Of a DNA stretch of 64,000 nt, positions 24,058 through 32,838 are shown in pieces (positions within the stretch are counted from its first letter, which is position 1; every line of letters starts with the position of its first letter). The notes under the pieces were generated by a model. It saw nothing but the letters and a program-made list of their open reading frames with translations, was not told the origin of the DNA and did no database searches. This DNA comes from Azospirillum oleiclasticum (GTDB lineage: Bacteria > Pseudomonadota > Alphaproteobacteria > Azospirillales > Azospirillaceae): positions 124,001 through 188,000 of the forward strand of contig NZ_JABFFR010000021.1 in the NCBI RefSeq assembly GCF_013423485.1, in the 5' to 3' direction. Position numbers and translations under genes: made by a program.

Positions 24058-24945
24058 ATGGCGACGACACTTCCGAGCATTCCCGTCATCAGCGCTGAGA
24101 GCAACCTGTCGCGCTACCTGCAGGAAATCCGCAAATTTCCGATGCTGGAGCCGAACGAGGAGTTCATGCTGGCCAAGGCTTGGCGCGAACACGGCGATTC
24201 GGAGGCGGCCCACCGTCTGGTGACCAGCCACCTGCGGCTGGTGGCGAAGATCGCCATGGGGTATCGCGGCTACGGCCTGCCGCTGTCGGAGCTGATCTCC
24301 GAAGGCAATGTCGGCATGATGCAGGCGGTGAAGCGATTCGATCCCGACCGCGGCTTCCGCCTCGCCACCTACGCCATGTGGTGGATCCGGGCGGCGATCC
24401 AGGAATACATCCTGCATTCCTGGTCGCTGGTGAAGATGGGCACCACGGCCGCGCAGAAGAAGCTGTTCTTCAACCTGCGCAAGCTGAAGGGCCAGATGCA
24501 GGCGATCGACGAGGGCGACCTGTCGCCCGAGCATGTCGCCGCCATCGCCACCAAGCTGGAGGTGCCGGAGCAGGACGTGATCGCGATGAACCGCCGTCTC
24601 GCCAGCCCCGACCACTCGCTCAACGCGCCGCTGCGCGCCGACAGCGAGGGCGAATGGCAGGACTGGCTGGTCGACGAGAGCTCCAACCAGGAGATCACGC
24701 TGGCCGAGCAGGAAGAGATGGGCAAGCGCCGCAAGCTGCTGGTCCAGGCCATGAAAGGCCTGAACGACCGCGAGCGCGACATCCTCACCGAACGCCGGCT
24801 GCGCGACAACCCCACCACCCTGGAGGACCTGTCGCAGAAATACGGCATCAGCCGCGAGCGCGTGCGCCAGATCGAGGTGCGCGCCTTCGAGAAGCTGCAG
24901 AAGTCGATCAAGAACGCGGCGCTGGAGGCGAAGCTGGCGGGCTGA
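24058..24945 (+). CDS. rpoH: RNA polymerase sigma-32-type heat-shock factor
   Basis: Directs RNA polymerase to heat-shock and envelope-stress promoters. Region 2 includes HLRLVAKIAMGYRGYGLP and FRLATYAMWWIRAAIQEYIL; the RpoH box QKKLFFNLRKLK follows, and region 4 ends in GISRERVRQIEVRAFEKLQ. 295 aa. GGGAGAGG is about 7 nt before the ATG. Azospirilla carry several rpoH copies, so this need not be the main one. Confidence 0.94.
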   Translation: MATTLPSIPVISAESNLSRYLQEIRKFPMLEPNEEFMLAKAWREHGDSEAAHRLVTSHLRLVAKIAMGYRGYGLPLSELISEGNVGMMQAVKRFDPDRGFRLATYAMWWIRAAIQEYILHSWSLVKMGTTAAQKKLFFNLRKLKGQMQAIDEGDLSPEHVAAIATKLEVPEQDVIAMNRRLASPDHSLNAPLRADSEGEWQDWLVDESSNQEITLAEQEEMGKRRKLLVQAMKGLNDRERDILTERRLRDNPTTLEDLSQKYGISRERVRQIEVRAFEKLQKSIKNAALEAKLAG

Positions 24946-24967
24946 CGGCCCGCCGGCCCTCCCGCGG

Positions 24968-25579
24968 TCAGGCGCCCCGCCCCATCTGCGCCAGGGTGGA
25001 GAGCGGGTCGCCCTCCTCCGCCTCGAAGCAGGCGGCGAAGTCGTCGCAGACCTCGCAGTTGGGCGATTTGCAAATCAGCATGCCCACGCGCAGGCAGAGC
25101 TGGCGGTAGAAGAACTTCTTCCACTTCATGTCGCCGCTGTTGAGGGCCACCAGCGCCGGGAAGTGGCGGCGGAAGAAGGCGTTCAGCTCCCGCCGGTTGG
25201 TGAAGCCCATGTCCTGCCAGAGATGGTTGGGCGCCAGGCTGCGCCGGGCCACGATGGCGGCCAGCCACTCCTCCACGGCGCCGCGCCCGGCCCGGTGCTC
25301 CAACAGGAAAGCGCGCAGGTCCGCCTCCTCGATCGCGTCCTCGCCGGTATCCCCGACGGCTCCGTCGAGCAGTTGGACCGCGTCCGGCCGAAGCTGGTGG
25401 ACCAGTCCTGCCAGCGGGCCGGGCGGCAGCCCCAGCGCCTCGGTGAGCGGCCGGTCCTCACGGGCGGCCTGCGCCAGGATCAGTCCGGCCAGATAACCGT
25501 CGAGCGCGTCCCCGTCCAGTCCGTCCAGCGGCTGCGGCGCGATGGTGAATGCCTCCGGGGGCATGGTGGTGTCGGTCAT
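24968..25579 (-). CDS. nifQ: NifQ-family molybdenum-delivery protein
   Basis: NifQ feeds molybdenum to the iron-molybdenum cofactor of nitrogenase. The diagnostic C-terminal cluster-binding motif C-x4-C-x2-C-x5-C is present (CKSPNCEVCDDFAAC), within LCLRVGMLICKSPNC. The MDMGFTN-type block (LWQDMGFTNRRELNAFF) is also typical. 203 aa from the ATG with AGGGAG 10 nt upstream. It stands alone, convergent with rpoH, not in a nif cluster; no convincing NifA or sigma-54 site was found upstream. Confidence 0.9.
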   Translation of the reverse strand: MTDTTMPPEAFTIAPQPLDGLDGDALDGYLAGLILAQAAREDRPLTEALGLPPGPLAGLVHQLRPDAVQLLDGAVGDTGEDAIEEADLRAFLLEHRAGRGAVEEWLAAIVARRSLAPNHLWQDMGFTNRRELNAFFRRHFPALVALNSGDMKWKKFFYRQLCLRVGMLICKSPNCEVCDDFAACFEAEEGDPLSTLAQMGRGA

Positions 25580-25871
25580 GGCGGAGCGGCTCCCTGAGCG
25601 AGCGGACGCGTGCCGGTCGGGCCATGGTGGCAAAATATCCCGCATGTGCGAAGTGGTTTTTCCATCGCCCCCTTTGATCAGGATCATGGCACGACGGTCC
25701 GCGGTATGATCACAAGCTGGTCACAATGCCGGCCCATCATTCATGACGATCACACGCCAACCGGAGTGGGAGTGTGCCGGAAAGGGCATCGGCGAAAGCC
25801 GCGGCGACTTGCCCGATGACCCACCGTCGGATACCGATTTGTGCCCCATACCAAGAACGATTGTTTCGGAC

Positions 25872-25900
25872 TTGTGCGTTCCGCGACAACGCCCTAACAT
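25872..25900 (+). promoter_or_regulatory. Weak candidate sigma-70 promoter for the NYN-domain gene
   Basis: TTGTGC and TAACAT with a 17-nt spacer, 70 nt before the start at 25971. Each box matches 4 of 6 bases. The divergent spacer 25580-25970 otherwise holds no gene and is AT-richer toward its right end. Confidence 0.3.
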
Positions 25901-25970
25901 TATGGACTGGTGCAGTGCGATTTGCCTGCATCGCTCATAAATTACAATCTGTTGAAGAAGGAATAGACCT

Positions 25971-26624
25971 TTGGAACGGACAACCGTATTGCCCAAAGAG
26001 GTTTCCAGGCTCTTTTACAAAGAAGAACGCTTGGCCATGTTCATCGATGGAGCGAATCTCTACGCGGCGGCACGTTCACTGGGCTTCGATATCGATTACA
26101 AGCGCTTGCGCGACGGTTTTGCCAATGAGGGGCGGCTGATGCGCGCATTCTATTATACGGCATTGGTGGAGGATCAGGAATACTCGCCGATCCGGCCGCT
26201 GGTGGACTGGTTGGATTACAACGGCTACACCATGGTGACCAAGCCGACGAAGGAATTCACCGACGCGTCCGGCCGGCGCAAGATCAAGGGCAACATGGAC
26301 ATCGAGCTCGCCATCGACGTGATGGAGATGGCCGACCATGTGGACCACATCCTGCTGTTTTCCGGTGACGGCGACTTCCGGCGGCTGGTGGAGGCCGTGC
26401 AGCGCAAGGGCGTGCGGGTCAGCGTGATCAGCACCGTCCGGTCCCAGCCGCCCATGGTGGCGGATGAGTTGCGCCGTCAGGCCGACAATTTTGTCGAACT
26501 CCAGGAGCTCGCCGGCACCATCGCCCGCGTCCATCACCACCGCGAGCCCCCTCCCCCGCCCGTGCAGGGCCCCCTGGGGTCGGGCGGCGACGGAAATGGC
26601 GGGGGCTTTTTCGAGAGTCCCTGA
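25971..26624 (+). CDS. NYN-domain (LabA/DUF88-type) predicted ribonuclease
   Basis: PIN-like metal-dependent RNase fold. Conserved acidic residues appear in AMFIDGANLYAAARSLG, KGNMDIELAIDVMEMA and LFSGDGDF. 217 aa, with a low-complexity Pro/Gly tail. The start is a TTG supported by AAGGAA at 7 nt; the first ATG in frame would remove residues before the core strand. Likely acts on structured RNA; partner unknown. Confidence 0.88.
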   Translation: MERTTVLPKEVSRLFYKEERLAMFIDGANLYAAARSLGFDIDYKRLRDGFANEGRLMRAFYYTALVEDQEYSPIRPLVDWLDYNGYTMVTKPTKEFTDASGRRKIKGNMDIELAIDVMEMADHVDHILLFSGDGDFRRLVEAVQRKGVRVSVISTVRSQPPMVADELRRQADNFVELQELAGTIARVHHHREPPPPPVQGPLGSGGDGNGGGFFESP

Positions 26625-26635
26625 CCCGCGTCCAC

Positions 26636-27409
26636 TCATCCCCGCAGATCACAATCGAACAGCACGTCGCGCCCGAGGCGGACCACCTCCGCCACGGGCC
26701 GAAGTGCTGCGTTCAGCCGTTCGATGGGCGGCAAGGTGATCCCGGTCGGGCCCGATCCGATCAGGATCGGCGCTACGCACATGTGCAGCCGGTCAAGCGC
26801 CTCCGCCGCGAGGAAGGCTGATACGGTCTGCGCCCCGCCCTCCACCAGCAGCCGGTGCACGCCGCGCGCGGCGAGCGCCTGCACGACGTCGCGCGGCGCG
26901 ATCTGCCCGCCGCGCTCCGCCACGGTGACCGGTTCGACCCGCGGCGGACGGCGGACGTTGGCGCACTGGACGACGATGACGCGGCAGCCGTCGTCGGCGA
27001 GCAGGGCCGCATCTTCCGGCAGCCGACCGCGCGGGTCGATGACGATGCGCGCCGGGCTGCGGCCGGGCACATGGCGCACGGTCAGCCGCGGGTCGTCGGC
27101 CACCGCCGTGCCCACCCCCACCAGCACCCCGTCCACCAACGCGCGCAGGCGATGCAGATGGGTGATCGCCTCGGGTCCGTTGACGTAATGCGAATGGCCG
27201 GACGGCGTCGCGATGCGCCCGTCCAGCGACTGGCCCAGCTGCCCGATGACGAAGGGCCGATGATCCGGGGCGGCGACGCCGGCGTACAAGCGCCAGAAAA
27301 CACAGGCCGCTTCGCCATCCGCCTCGAACGTCGGTGCCGCTGCGGGTCGCCCCGCGGCCCGGTCCAGAAGTTGCCCCCAAAGTTCCGGGTGGGTGCCGAC
27401 CGGTGTCAT
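26636..27409 (-). CDS. RibD C-terminal-type pyrimidine reductase
   Basis: NADPH-dependent reductase of the RibD_C fold, which in riboflavin synthesis reduces the ribosylamino-pyrimidine. Seen: QLGQSLDGRIAT at the N-terminus, DGVLVGVGTAVADDPRLTVR, and LLVEGGAQTVSAFL near the C-terminus. 257 aa, with about 45 extra N-terminal residues and no deaminase domain. GGAG is 6 nt before the ATG. It is divergent from a GTP cyclohydrolase II gene, suggesting both feed a flavin or deazaflavin/pteridine-like product outside the main rib operon. Confidence 0.88.
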   Translation of the reverse strand: MTPVGTHPELWGQLLDRAAGRPAAAPTFEADGEAACVFWRLYAGVAAPDHRPFVIGQLGQSLDGRIATPSGHSHYVNGPEAITHLHRLRALVDGVLVGVGTAVADDPRLTVRHVPGRSPARIVIDPRGRLPEDAALLADDGCRVIVVQCANVRRPPRVEPVTVAERGGQIAPRDVVQALAARGVHRLLVEGGAQTVSAFLAAEALDRLHMCVAPILIGSGPTGITLPPIERLNAALRPVAEVVRLGRDVLFDCDLRG

Positions 27410-27528
27410 CGCCGCTCCGTGGTTCGCTGATTGGCCGAACGATATGCCGCTTGATCTGGGCGCCGCGGCCGCAATCTCAATGTCGGCGACCAAGCGCAAG
27501 AGGCCCAAGGCGGAGGATAGAGACCATA

Positions 27529-28668
27529 ATGCGTTCCAACAGCCAGCCGACGCCGTTCGCACATCTTTTCCGCGACGGCGTTCAGGTCACCGTGGATCGG
27601 GCCGTGGCCGAGTTGCGCGCCGGCCGGCCGGTGGTGATCGAAGGTGACACGGGCGCCACGCTCGTGGCGACGATCGACACCATCTCCCCCGCCACCTTCG
27701 ACGCCTTCGCGACACTGGCCGGCGGTGGCGCCGTTCTCACGCTGCCGGAACCGCGCGCCCGCGTGCTGGGGCTTCCCGCCGACGGTGCGGTCGCCGTCCC
27801 GCTGTCGGGCATGGGGCATGACGCCGCCTGCCGGCTCGCCGGCGGCATCGACGCTCCCGGACCGGCCGTCTGGCACCCGGCCGACAGGATCGCGGAGGCC
27901 GCGATCGGTCTGGCGAAGCTGGCCCTGCTGTTGCCGGCGGTGCTGATGGTCCCGGCCGGGCTGTGCGGCCCGGTGCCGGCCGGCGTCCACCGCGTGCCTC
28001 TTGCCGCCCTGACGGAGGGGGCGGACGGCGCGCCCCACCCGCTCCAAATCGTCTCGCGCGCACGGGTTCCGTTGGCGGAGAGCGTGGAGACCGTCTTCGT
28101 GGTGTTCCGCGGCGGCGCCGGGCTGCGCGACCAGGTGGCGATCATCGTCGGCAGTCCGGACCCGGACCGCCCGGTTCCGGTGCGGCTGCACTCGGCCTGC
28201 CTGACCGGGGACCTGTTCGCGTCGCTGCGTTGCGACTGCGGCGACCAGCTGCGGCAGGCGGTGGCCCGGCTTGCCGACGAGGGCGGCGGCGTTCTCGTCT
28301 ATCTCGACCAGGAGGGGCGCGGCACGGGGATTGCCAACAAGATGCGCGCCTACGACCTCCAGGACCACGGGCTCGACACGATCGATGCCGACGCGGTGCT
28401 GGGGTACGGCGCCGACGAGCGGCGCTACGACCTCGCCGCCACCATGCTGCTGCGGTTGGGGTTCGGGCGCGTGCGCCTGTTCACGAACAACCCCGACAAG
28501 ATCGCCGCCCTTGCCCGGGCCGGCATCGAGGTGGTGGGTCGCAGCGCCCTCATCGGTCTGGTGACCGTGGAGAACCGCCGCTATCTCGCGGCCAAGGCGA
28601 CCCGGGCCGGCCATCTTCTGGACGGGCTGGGCATGGATGGCACGCGCGCCGTCAAAGCCGACGGGTAA
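27529..28668 (+). CDS. ribA: GTP cyclohydrolase II with degenerate RibB-like N-terminus
   Basis: Opens GTP to the diaminopyrimidine that starts riboflavin synthesis. The C-terminal half has the zinc cysteines in HSACLTGDLFASLRCDCGDQL-type block, DQEGRGTGIANK and the DTIDAD motif. The first about 185 residues align by eye with dihydroxybutanone-phosphate synthase (VDRAVAELRAGRPVV) but the acidic active-site DDEDRENEGD is replaced by EGDTGAT, so that half should be inactive. 379 aa. Start: ATG with GGAGG about 12 nt upstream. Confidence 0.88.
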   Translation: MRSNSQPTPFAHLFRDGVQVTVDRAVAELRAGRPVVIEGDTGATLVATIDTISPATFDAFATLAGGGAVLTLPEPRARVLGLPADGAVAVPLSGMGHDAACRLAGGIDAPGPAVWHPADRIAEAAIGLAKLALLLPAVLMVPAGLCGPVPAGVHRVPLAALTEGADGAPHPLQIVSRARVPLAESVETVFVVFRGGAGLRDQVAIIVGSPDPDRPVPVRLHSACLTGDLFASLRCDCGDQLRQAVARLADEGGGVLVYLDQEGRGTGIANKMRAYDLQDHGLDTIDADAVLGYGADERRYDLAATMLLRLGFGRVRLFTNNPDKIAALARAGIEVVGRSALIGLVTVENRRYLAAKATRAGHLLDGLGMDGTRAVKADG

Positions 28669-28700
28669 GCGGCCGACCGCCGGTCCGGCGGCCGGTGATC

Positions 28701-29282
28701 CTAGGGCCGGCGAATCGCCTCCAGTTCGATGATGACCTCGACCTCGTCCCCGACCAGATCGCCCTCAAGCCCGTAGGTCATGCCGAAATCGCTGCGTTTC
28801 AGCGTTGTCCGGGCAGAAATGCCGACAACGTAGTTCTCTCCCCACGGGTAAGGCCCCATCTTGTTGCGCGTGACCGCGATCTCGACCGGCCGGGCGGTGC
28901 CGCGAACCGTCAGTTCGCCGTACACGCGGCCGGTGGCGTCACCGGTCGGTTCGGCGCGCGTTCCGACGAATCGGATGACGGGGTTCCGCCCGGAATCCAG
29001 GAAGTCGGGGCCGCGGACATGCTCGTCGCGGGCGGCATGGTTGGAGAACACACTGCGCGCGTCGATGGACACGACCAGATCGTCCAGCGTCCGCGCGTCG
29101 TGATCATAGGTGAAGGCACCCTCCAGCTTCAGGAAGCTGGCCAGGACCGAGGCGTAGCCGATGTGACGGACGAGGAAGGCGACGGTGGCGTGCTCGGGAT
29201 CGATGACGTAGCGCCTCGGCTCGGCCGCCGCGGCGCCCGACCAGAGGATCAGAAGGACCAAGGGAATCGGGAGGATGCGCAT
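28701..29282 (-). CDS. YceI-family periplasmic lipid-binding protein
   Basis: A lipocalin-like barrel that binds isoprenoid-type lipids. Signal peptide MRILPIPLVLLILWSGAAAA, then the YceI opening YVIDPEHATVAFLVRH, and later TRNKMGPYPWGENY and LKRSDFGM. 193 aa, usual length. AGGAG lies 7 nt before the ATG. Role in stress or quinone binding is inferred from the family. Confidence 0.92.
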   Translation of the reverse strand: MRILPIPLVLLILWSGAAAAEPRRYVIDPEHATVAFLVRHIGYASVLASFLKLEGAFTYDHDARTLDDLVVSIDARSVFSNHAARDEHVRGPDFLDSGRNPVIRFVGTRAEPTGDATGRVYGELTVRGTARPVEIAVTRNKMGPYPWGENYVVGISARTTLKRSDFGMTYGLEGDLVGDEVEVIIELEAIRRP

Positions 29283-29527
29283 GGGTTGGCTCCTGGGCGA
29301 TGCGGCGTGCCGGCGGACGGCTCCGGCAATGACATGTCGCGGCCGGCCGCGACCGCCAGGGGGCCCGGTGCGCGCGTTCCGCCCGCAATGACCGTCCATG
29401 GCGTCAGCACACCGGAACAGCAGAGGGAAAGATCCATGATGTGGCACATCGGCGTGGGCGTGCGGAGCGGCGTCGCCGCCTTGACGTTCCGCGGTATGTC
29501 GCCCCGCTCGCGCGAAGGGCGGCGACC

Positions 29528-30088
29528 ATGACCGAGCCGCTGCCCCCCTTGATCCGCCGCGTCCTCGCGCTGGTCCTGGACAGCACCGAGCGCACGCCGC
29601 ATCCGGCCCTGCCCCGCCGGCTTACAGCCCTGTTCCATCGGCTCCGTCAGGACAACGGCGTGCTCGACGCGGGGGAGACGGAAGATCTGATCTGGGCGAT
29701 CTGGACCAGCCATTCCCGGCCGGATCTGGAAAAGGCCATGCACGCGGCCATCGCGTCCCTGGCACTGCGCGACTTCACCACCGCCGCCACACGGTTCGAC
29801 GCCATCCTCGACCACGATCCGGATTGGGCGGAGGCCTGGAACAAGCGGGCGACGCTGCATTTCCTGCGCGGCAACGACACCGCGTCGCTGCTCGACATCG
29901 AGCAGACGTTAAGCAGGGAGCCGCGGCATTTCGGCGCCATCGCGGGGTTCGCCCACATCTGCGAGCGCAACGGCGCGCTCGCGGAGGCCGACGCCGCCGC
30001 CGAGATGGCCCTGCGCCACAACCCGCACCTTCACGGGCTGCGCCTGCGGCTGGCGCACCGCGCCCGGCCGACGGGACGGAGCAACTGA
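29528..30088 (+). CDS. TPR-repeat protein
   Basis: 186 residues. After a leading helical region (PPLIRRVLALVLDST) there are about three tetratricopeptide-type helix pairs: LALRDFTTAATRFDAIL, AEAWNKRATLHFLRG and HICERNGALAEADAAAEMAL. No signal peptide seen. Similar proteins in Rhodospirillales are often annotated as cytoplasmic TPR proteins of unknown partner. The ATG is preceded by AAGGG at about 9 nt. Confidence 0.8.
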   Translation: MTEPLPPLIRRVLALVLDSTERTPHPALPRRLTALFHRLRQDNGVLDAGETEDLIWAIWTSHSRPDLEKAMHAAIASLALRDFTTAATRFDAILDHDPDWAEAWNKRATLHFLRGNDTASLLDIEQTLSREPRHFGAIAGFAHICERNGALAEADAAAEMALRHNPHLHGLRLRLAHRARPTGRSN

Positions 30089-30109
30089 TCGGATCGTCGG
30101 ACGCGCGGG

Positions 30110-30517
30110 TCAGGACCCGCGCCGGGCCACCCACTCCGGTGCCAGGGCCGCCACCGCGACCGCCACCCATCCCAGGATGAGGGCCATGCCGCCGGCCGGG
30201 GCCGCCATGGGAAGCGGAAGCGGGCGTTCGAACGCCAAGCCGTACAGAGACCCGCAGAACAACAGACCGCCGACGAGGAACAGCCAGCCGGCCGCACGCA
30301 GCGCGATGCGGGCCACACCGTGGGCGTACCCGCAGCAGAGCGCGGCCGCGATCAGGGCGAGCGCGTGCCACAGCTGCATCTGGCTGGCGGTGCGCGCCCA
30401 GTCCTGCGCCTGCGGCACACCGGCCAGCCCGTGGCTGGCGTACGCGGCGGCGGCCACCGCGACCGCGCCCTGCAGCCCCGCCCACGCGATCCACACCCGA
30501 TCCACGCCGCCCATCAT
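30110..30517 (-). CDS. DUF423 (YgdD-like) membrane protein
   Basis: 135 residues with four hydrophobic helices. The DUF423 marks are AYASHGLAG near residue 27 and WHALALIAAAL near residue 50. Function unknown; an inner-membrane protein. Two adjacent ATG codons are possible starts, with AAGGAAG just before them. Confidence 0.88.
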   Translation of the reverse strand: MMGGVDRVWIAWAGLQGAVAVAAAAYASHGLAGVPQAQDWARTASQMQLWHALALIAAALCCGYAHGVARIALRAAGWLFLVGGLLFCGSLYGLAFERPLPLPMAAPAGGMALILGWVAVAVAALAPEWVARRGS

Positions 30518-30658
30518 TCTTCCTTCCGCCGACGCCGCTTGGCCCGACCTTTGCAGTTAAGAGCGCGTTAACGGCAACGTGCCGCAGGTTGCAAGACTGT
30601 TCCGCCTCGCCGCCTCGCAAAGCGCGTTGCATTCTGCAACTCATTTCGGGATTCGACC

Positions 30659-31126
30659 ATGGCTTTCCTCAACCCGCACGTCACCGCGCCGGCAGCTCCT
30701 CTCCGTTCGGATCGGTTGTCCCTGTTGGTGAACTGGGCAAGGGAGCGGGGTGGGCACATCCTGGTGGTGGACGACAGCCCGACCAACCTGTTGGTGACCG
30801 AAGCCATCCTGTCCAGCGTCGGTTTCACCGTCTCCCTGGCAACCGGGGGTACGGAGGCGCTGGATGTCATGCGCGATTCGGAAAGGGCCCCGGATGCCGT
30901 TCTGATGGATCTCGCGATGCCGGACATGGATGGCGCCATGACCACCGCCGCGATCCGCGCGCTGCCGCCGCCGCACGGGCGGGTCGTGATCATCGCGCTC
31001 ACCGCCAACGGCCAGCCGGAGGACCGCATGCGCTGCATCGAAGCGGGTATGGACGATTTCCTGACCAAGCCGGCGGGAAAGGCCACCCTTCTGACCACCC
31101 TGCACCAGTGGATGTGCGACGGCTGA
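30659..31126 (+). CDS. Single-domain response regulator (receiver only)
   Basis: 155 residues: about 32 leading residues, then a complete receiver with acidic pair Asp38/Asp39 (ILVVDDSP), phosphoacceptor Asp84 (VLMDLAMPDMDG), Thr115 and Lys137 (FLTKP). No output domain, so it should act by protein contact or as a phosphorelay intermediate, in the way of CheY, DivK or receiver modules of hybrid kinases. No kinase is adjacent. Confidence 0.9.
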   Translation: MAFLNPHVTAPAAPLRSDRLSLLVNWARERGGHILVVDDSPTNLLVTEAILSSVGFTVSLATGGTEALDVMRDSERAPDAVLMDLAMPDMDGAMTTAAIRALPPPHGRVVIIALTANGQPEDRMRCIEAGMDDFLTKPAGKATLLTTLHQWMCDG

Positions 31127-31129
31127 CCC

Positions 31130-32080
31130 TCAGCCCAGACTGTCGCGCCCGTGCGGCGCGTCGAGGTCGAGGGCCGGCCCCTTGGGCACGATCCCCGTGG
31201 GGTTGATCGTGGCGTGGCTTCCATAATAGTGCCGCTTGATGTGGTCGAAGCGCACCGTATCGCGCACGCCCGGGACCTGGAAAAGGTCACGAAGATAGCC
31301 GGACAGGTTGGGATAGTCGGCGATCCGCCGCAGATTGCACTTGAAGTGCCCGACATACACCGCGTCGAAGCGGACGAGGGTGGTGAAGAGGCGCCAATCC
31401 GCTTCCGTCAGCCGGTTGCCGACCAGCCAGCGCTGCGTCGCCAGCCGCGCGTCGAGCTCGTCCAGGGCAGCGAACAGCGCGTCAAAGGCCTGCTCGTACT
31501 TGTCCTGGCTGGTGGCGAAGCCGGCCTTGTAGACGCCGTTGTTCACCGCATCGTACACGAAGGCGTTCACCCGGTCGATTTCCTCACGCAGCTCCTCCGG
31601 ACAGAAATCGAGCGACGCGTCACCGAACGCGTCGAACTCCCGGTTCAGCATGCGGATGATCTCGGCCGATTCGTTGCTGACGATCGTCCCGGTCGCGCGG
31701 TCCCACAGCACCGGCACCGTCACGCGGCCGGTGTAGGCCGGGTCGGCGCGGGTGTAGACCTCGTGCAGGAAGCGCGCGCCGTTGATGGGATCGGCGCCCT
31801 CGGCCAATTCCCAGCCGTTCTCCAGCATCAACGGCTCGACGACCGACAGGCCGATCACATCCTCCAGCTTCTTCAGTGCGCGGAAGATCAGCGTACGGTG
31901 CGCCCATGGGCAGGCGTACGAGACGTACAGGTGGTAGCGTCCGGCTTCCGGCGCGAAGCGGGTGGACCCGTCCGCCGCCACCCGGTCGCGGAACCGCGAC
32001 TCGGAGCGGACGAAGGCACCCCCCGTCGATTTCGTGTCGTACCACCGGTCGCTCCAACGCCCCTCGATCAGCAGGCCCAT
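31130..32080 (-). CDS. yqjG: Glutathionyl-hydroquinone reductase
   Basis: Reduces glutathionyl-hydroquinones with glutathione. The catalytic Cys is in SYACPWAHRTLI, and VPVLWDRATGTIVSNESAEIIRML and NNGVYKAGFATSQ are typical Xi-class GST blocks. 316 aa. GGAGGG is 7 nt before the ATG. It lies directly downstream of wrbA on the same strand with a 28-nt gap, and both act on quinones, so joint control by the divergent LysR regulator is plausible. Confidence 0.92.
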   Translation of the reverse strand: MGLLIEGRWSDRWYDTKSTGGAFVRSESRFRDRVAADGSTRFAPEAGRYHLYVSYACPWAHRTLIFRALKKLEDVIGLSVVEPLMLENGWELAEGADPINGARFLHEVYTRADPAYTGRVTVPVLWDRATGTIVSNESAEIIRMLNREFDAFGDASLDFCPEELREEIDRVNAFVYDAVNNGVYKAGFATSQDKYEQAFDALFAALDELDARLATQRWLVGNRLTEADWRLFTTLVRFDAVYVGHFKCNLRRIADYPNLSGYLRDLFQVPGVRDTVRFDHIKRHYYGSHATINPTGIVPKGPALDLDAPHGRDSLG

Positions 32081-32108
32081 GGGATCGCCCTCCGTTCGTG
32101 CCGCGCGG

Positions 32109-32711
32109 TCAGCCGTGCAGCTTCTTCGTGATCTCCGCCACATGGCGGCCCTGGAAGCGCGCGCCGTCCAGCTCCACCGCGCTCGGCTGGCGGGAGCCGT
32201 CGCCGGCGGCGATGGTGCTGGCGCCATAGGGCGAGTTGCCCATCACTTCGGACACGCCCATCTGCCCCTGGAAGGAATAGGGTAGCCCGACGATCACGAA
32301 GCCCAGATGCAGCATGACGATGTGGGTGGACAGGATGGTGCTCTCCTGGCCGCCATGCTGCGTGGCGGTTGACGTGAACACGCTGCCGACCTTGCCGTTC
32401 AGCGCGCCGCGCATCCACAGGCCGCCGGTCTGGTCCAGGAAGTTCTTCATCTGCGACGCCATGTTGCCGTAGCGGGTCGGCGTGCCGATGATGATGGCGT
32501 CGTATTCGGCCAGCTCCGCCACCGTGGCGACCGGCACATCGGGCTCCGGCTTGAAGTGGGACTTCACGGCGACCTCCTCGGGCACCAGCTCGGGCACCCG
32601 CTTCACCGCGACCTCCACGCCATCCACCGCGCGTGCGCCCTCCGCGACCGCCTGGGCCATCTGCGAAACGTGTCCGTAGCTGCTGTAATAGAGCACCAGG
32701 ATCTTCGCCAT
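32109..32711 (-). CDS. wrbA: NAD(P)H:quinone oxidoreductase WrbA
   Basis: FMN flavodoxin-like enzyme reducing quinones by two electrons. FMN-binding loop YYSSYGHVSQMA at the N-terminus, IIIGTPTRYGNMASQM and TSTATQHGGQESTI further on. 200 aa, standard. AGGAG is 8 nt upstream of the ATG. Divergent from a LysR-type regulator. Confidence 0.95.
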   Translation of the reverse strand: MAKILVLYYSSYGHVSQMAQAVAEGARAVDGVEVAVKRVPELVPEEVAVKSHFKPEPDVPVATVAELAEYDAIIIGTPTRYGNMASQMKNFLDQTGGLWMRGALNGKVGSVFTSTATQHGGQESTILSTHIVMLHLGFVIVGLPYSFQGQMGVSEVMGNSPYGASTIAAGDGSRQPSAVELDGARFQGRHVAEITKKLHG

Positions 32712-32838
32712 GTCTCTCACTCCTCATCCCGTGACGGCGGGACCATCCGTCCCTTGCCTCCTGGGAGATAGCACGTTGCTCGCCTGCGGGAAGCCGGCGG
32801 AGATGGCACTTCATCGTTGTGCGGTGTAGAACAATCCC

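Noticed and set aside
25580..25700. Possible sigma-54 promoter for nifQ
   Set aside because: The best candidate on the minus strand has GG and GC 8 nt apart instead of 10, and no TGT-N10-ACA NifA site was found.
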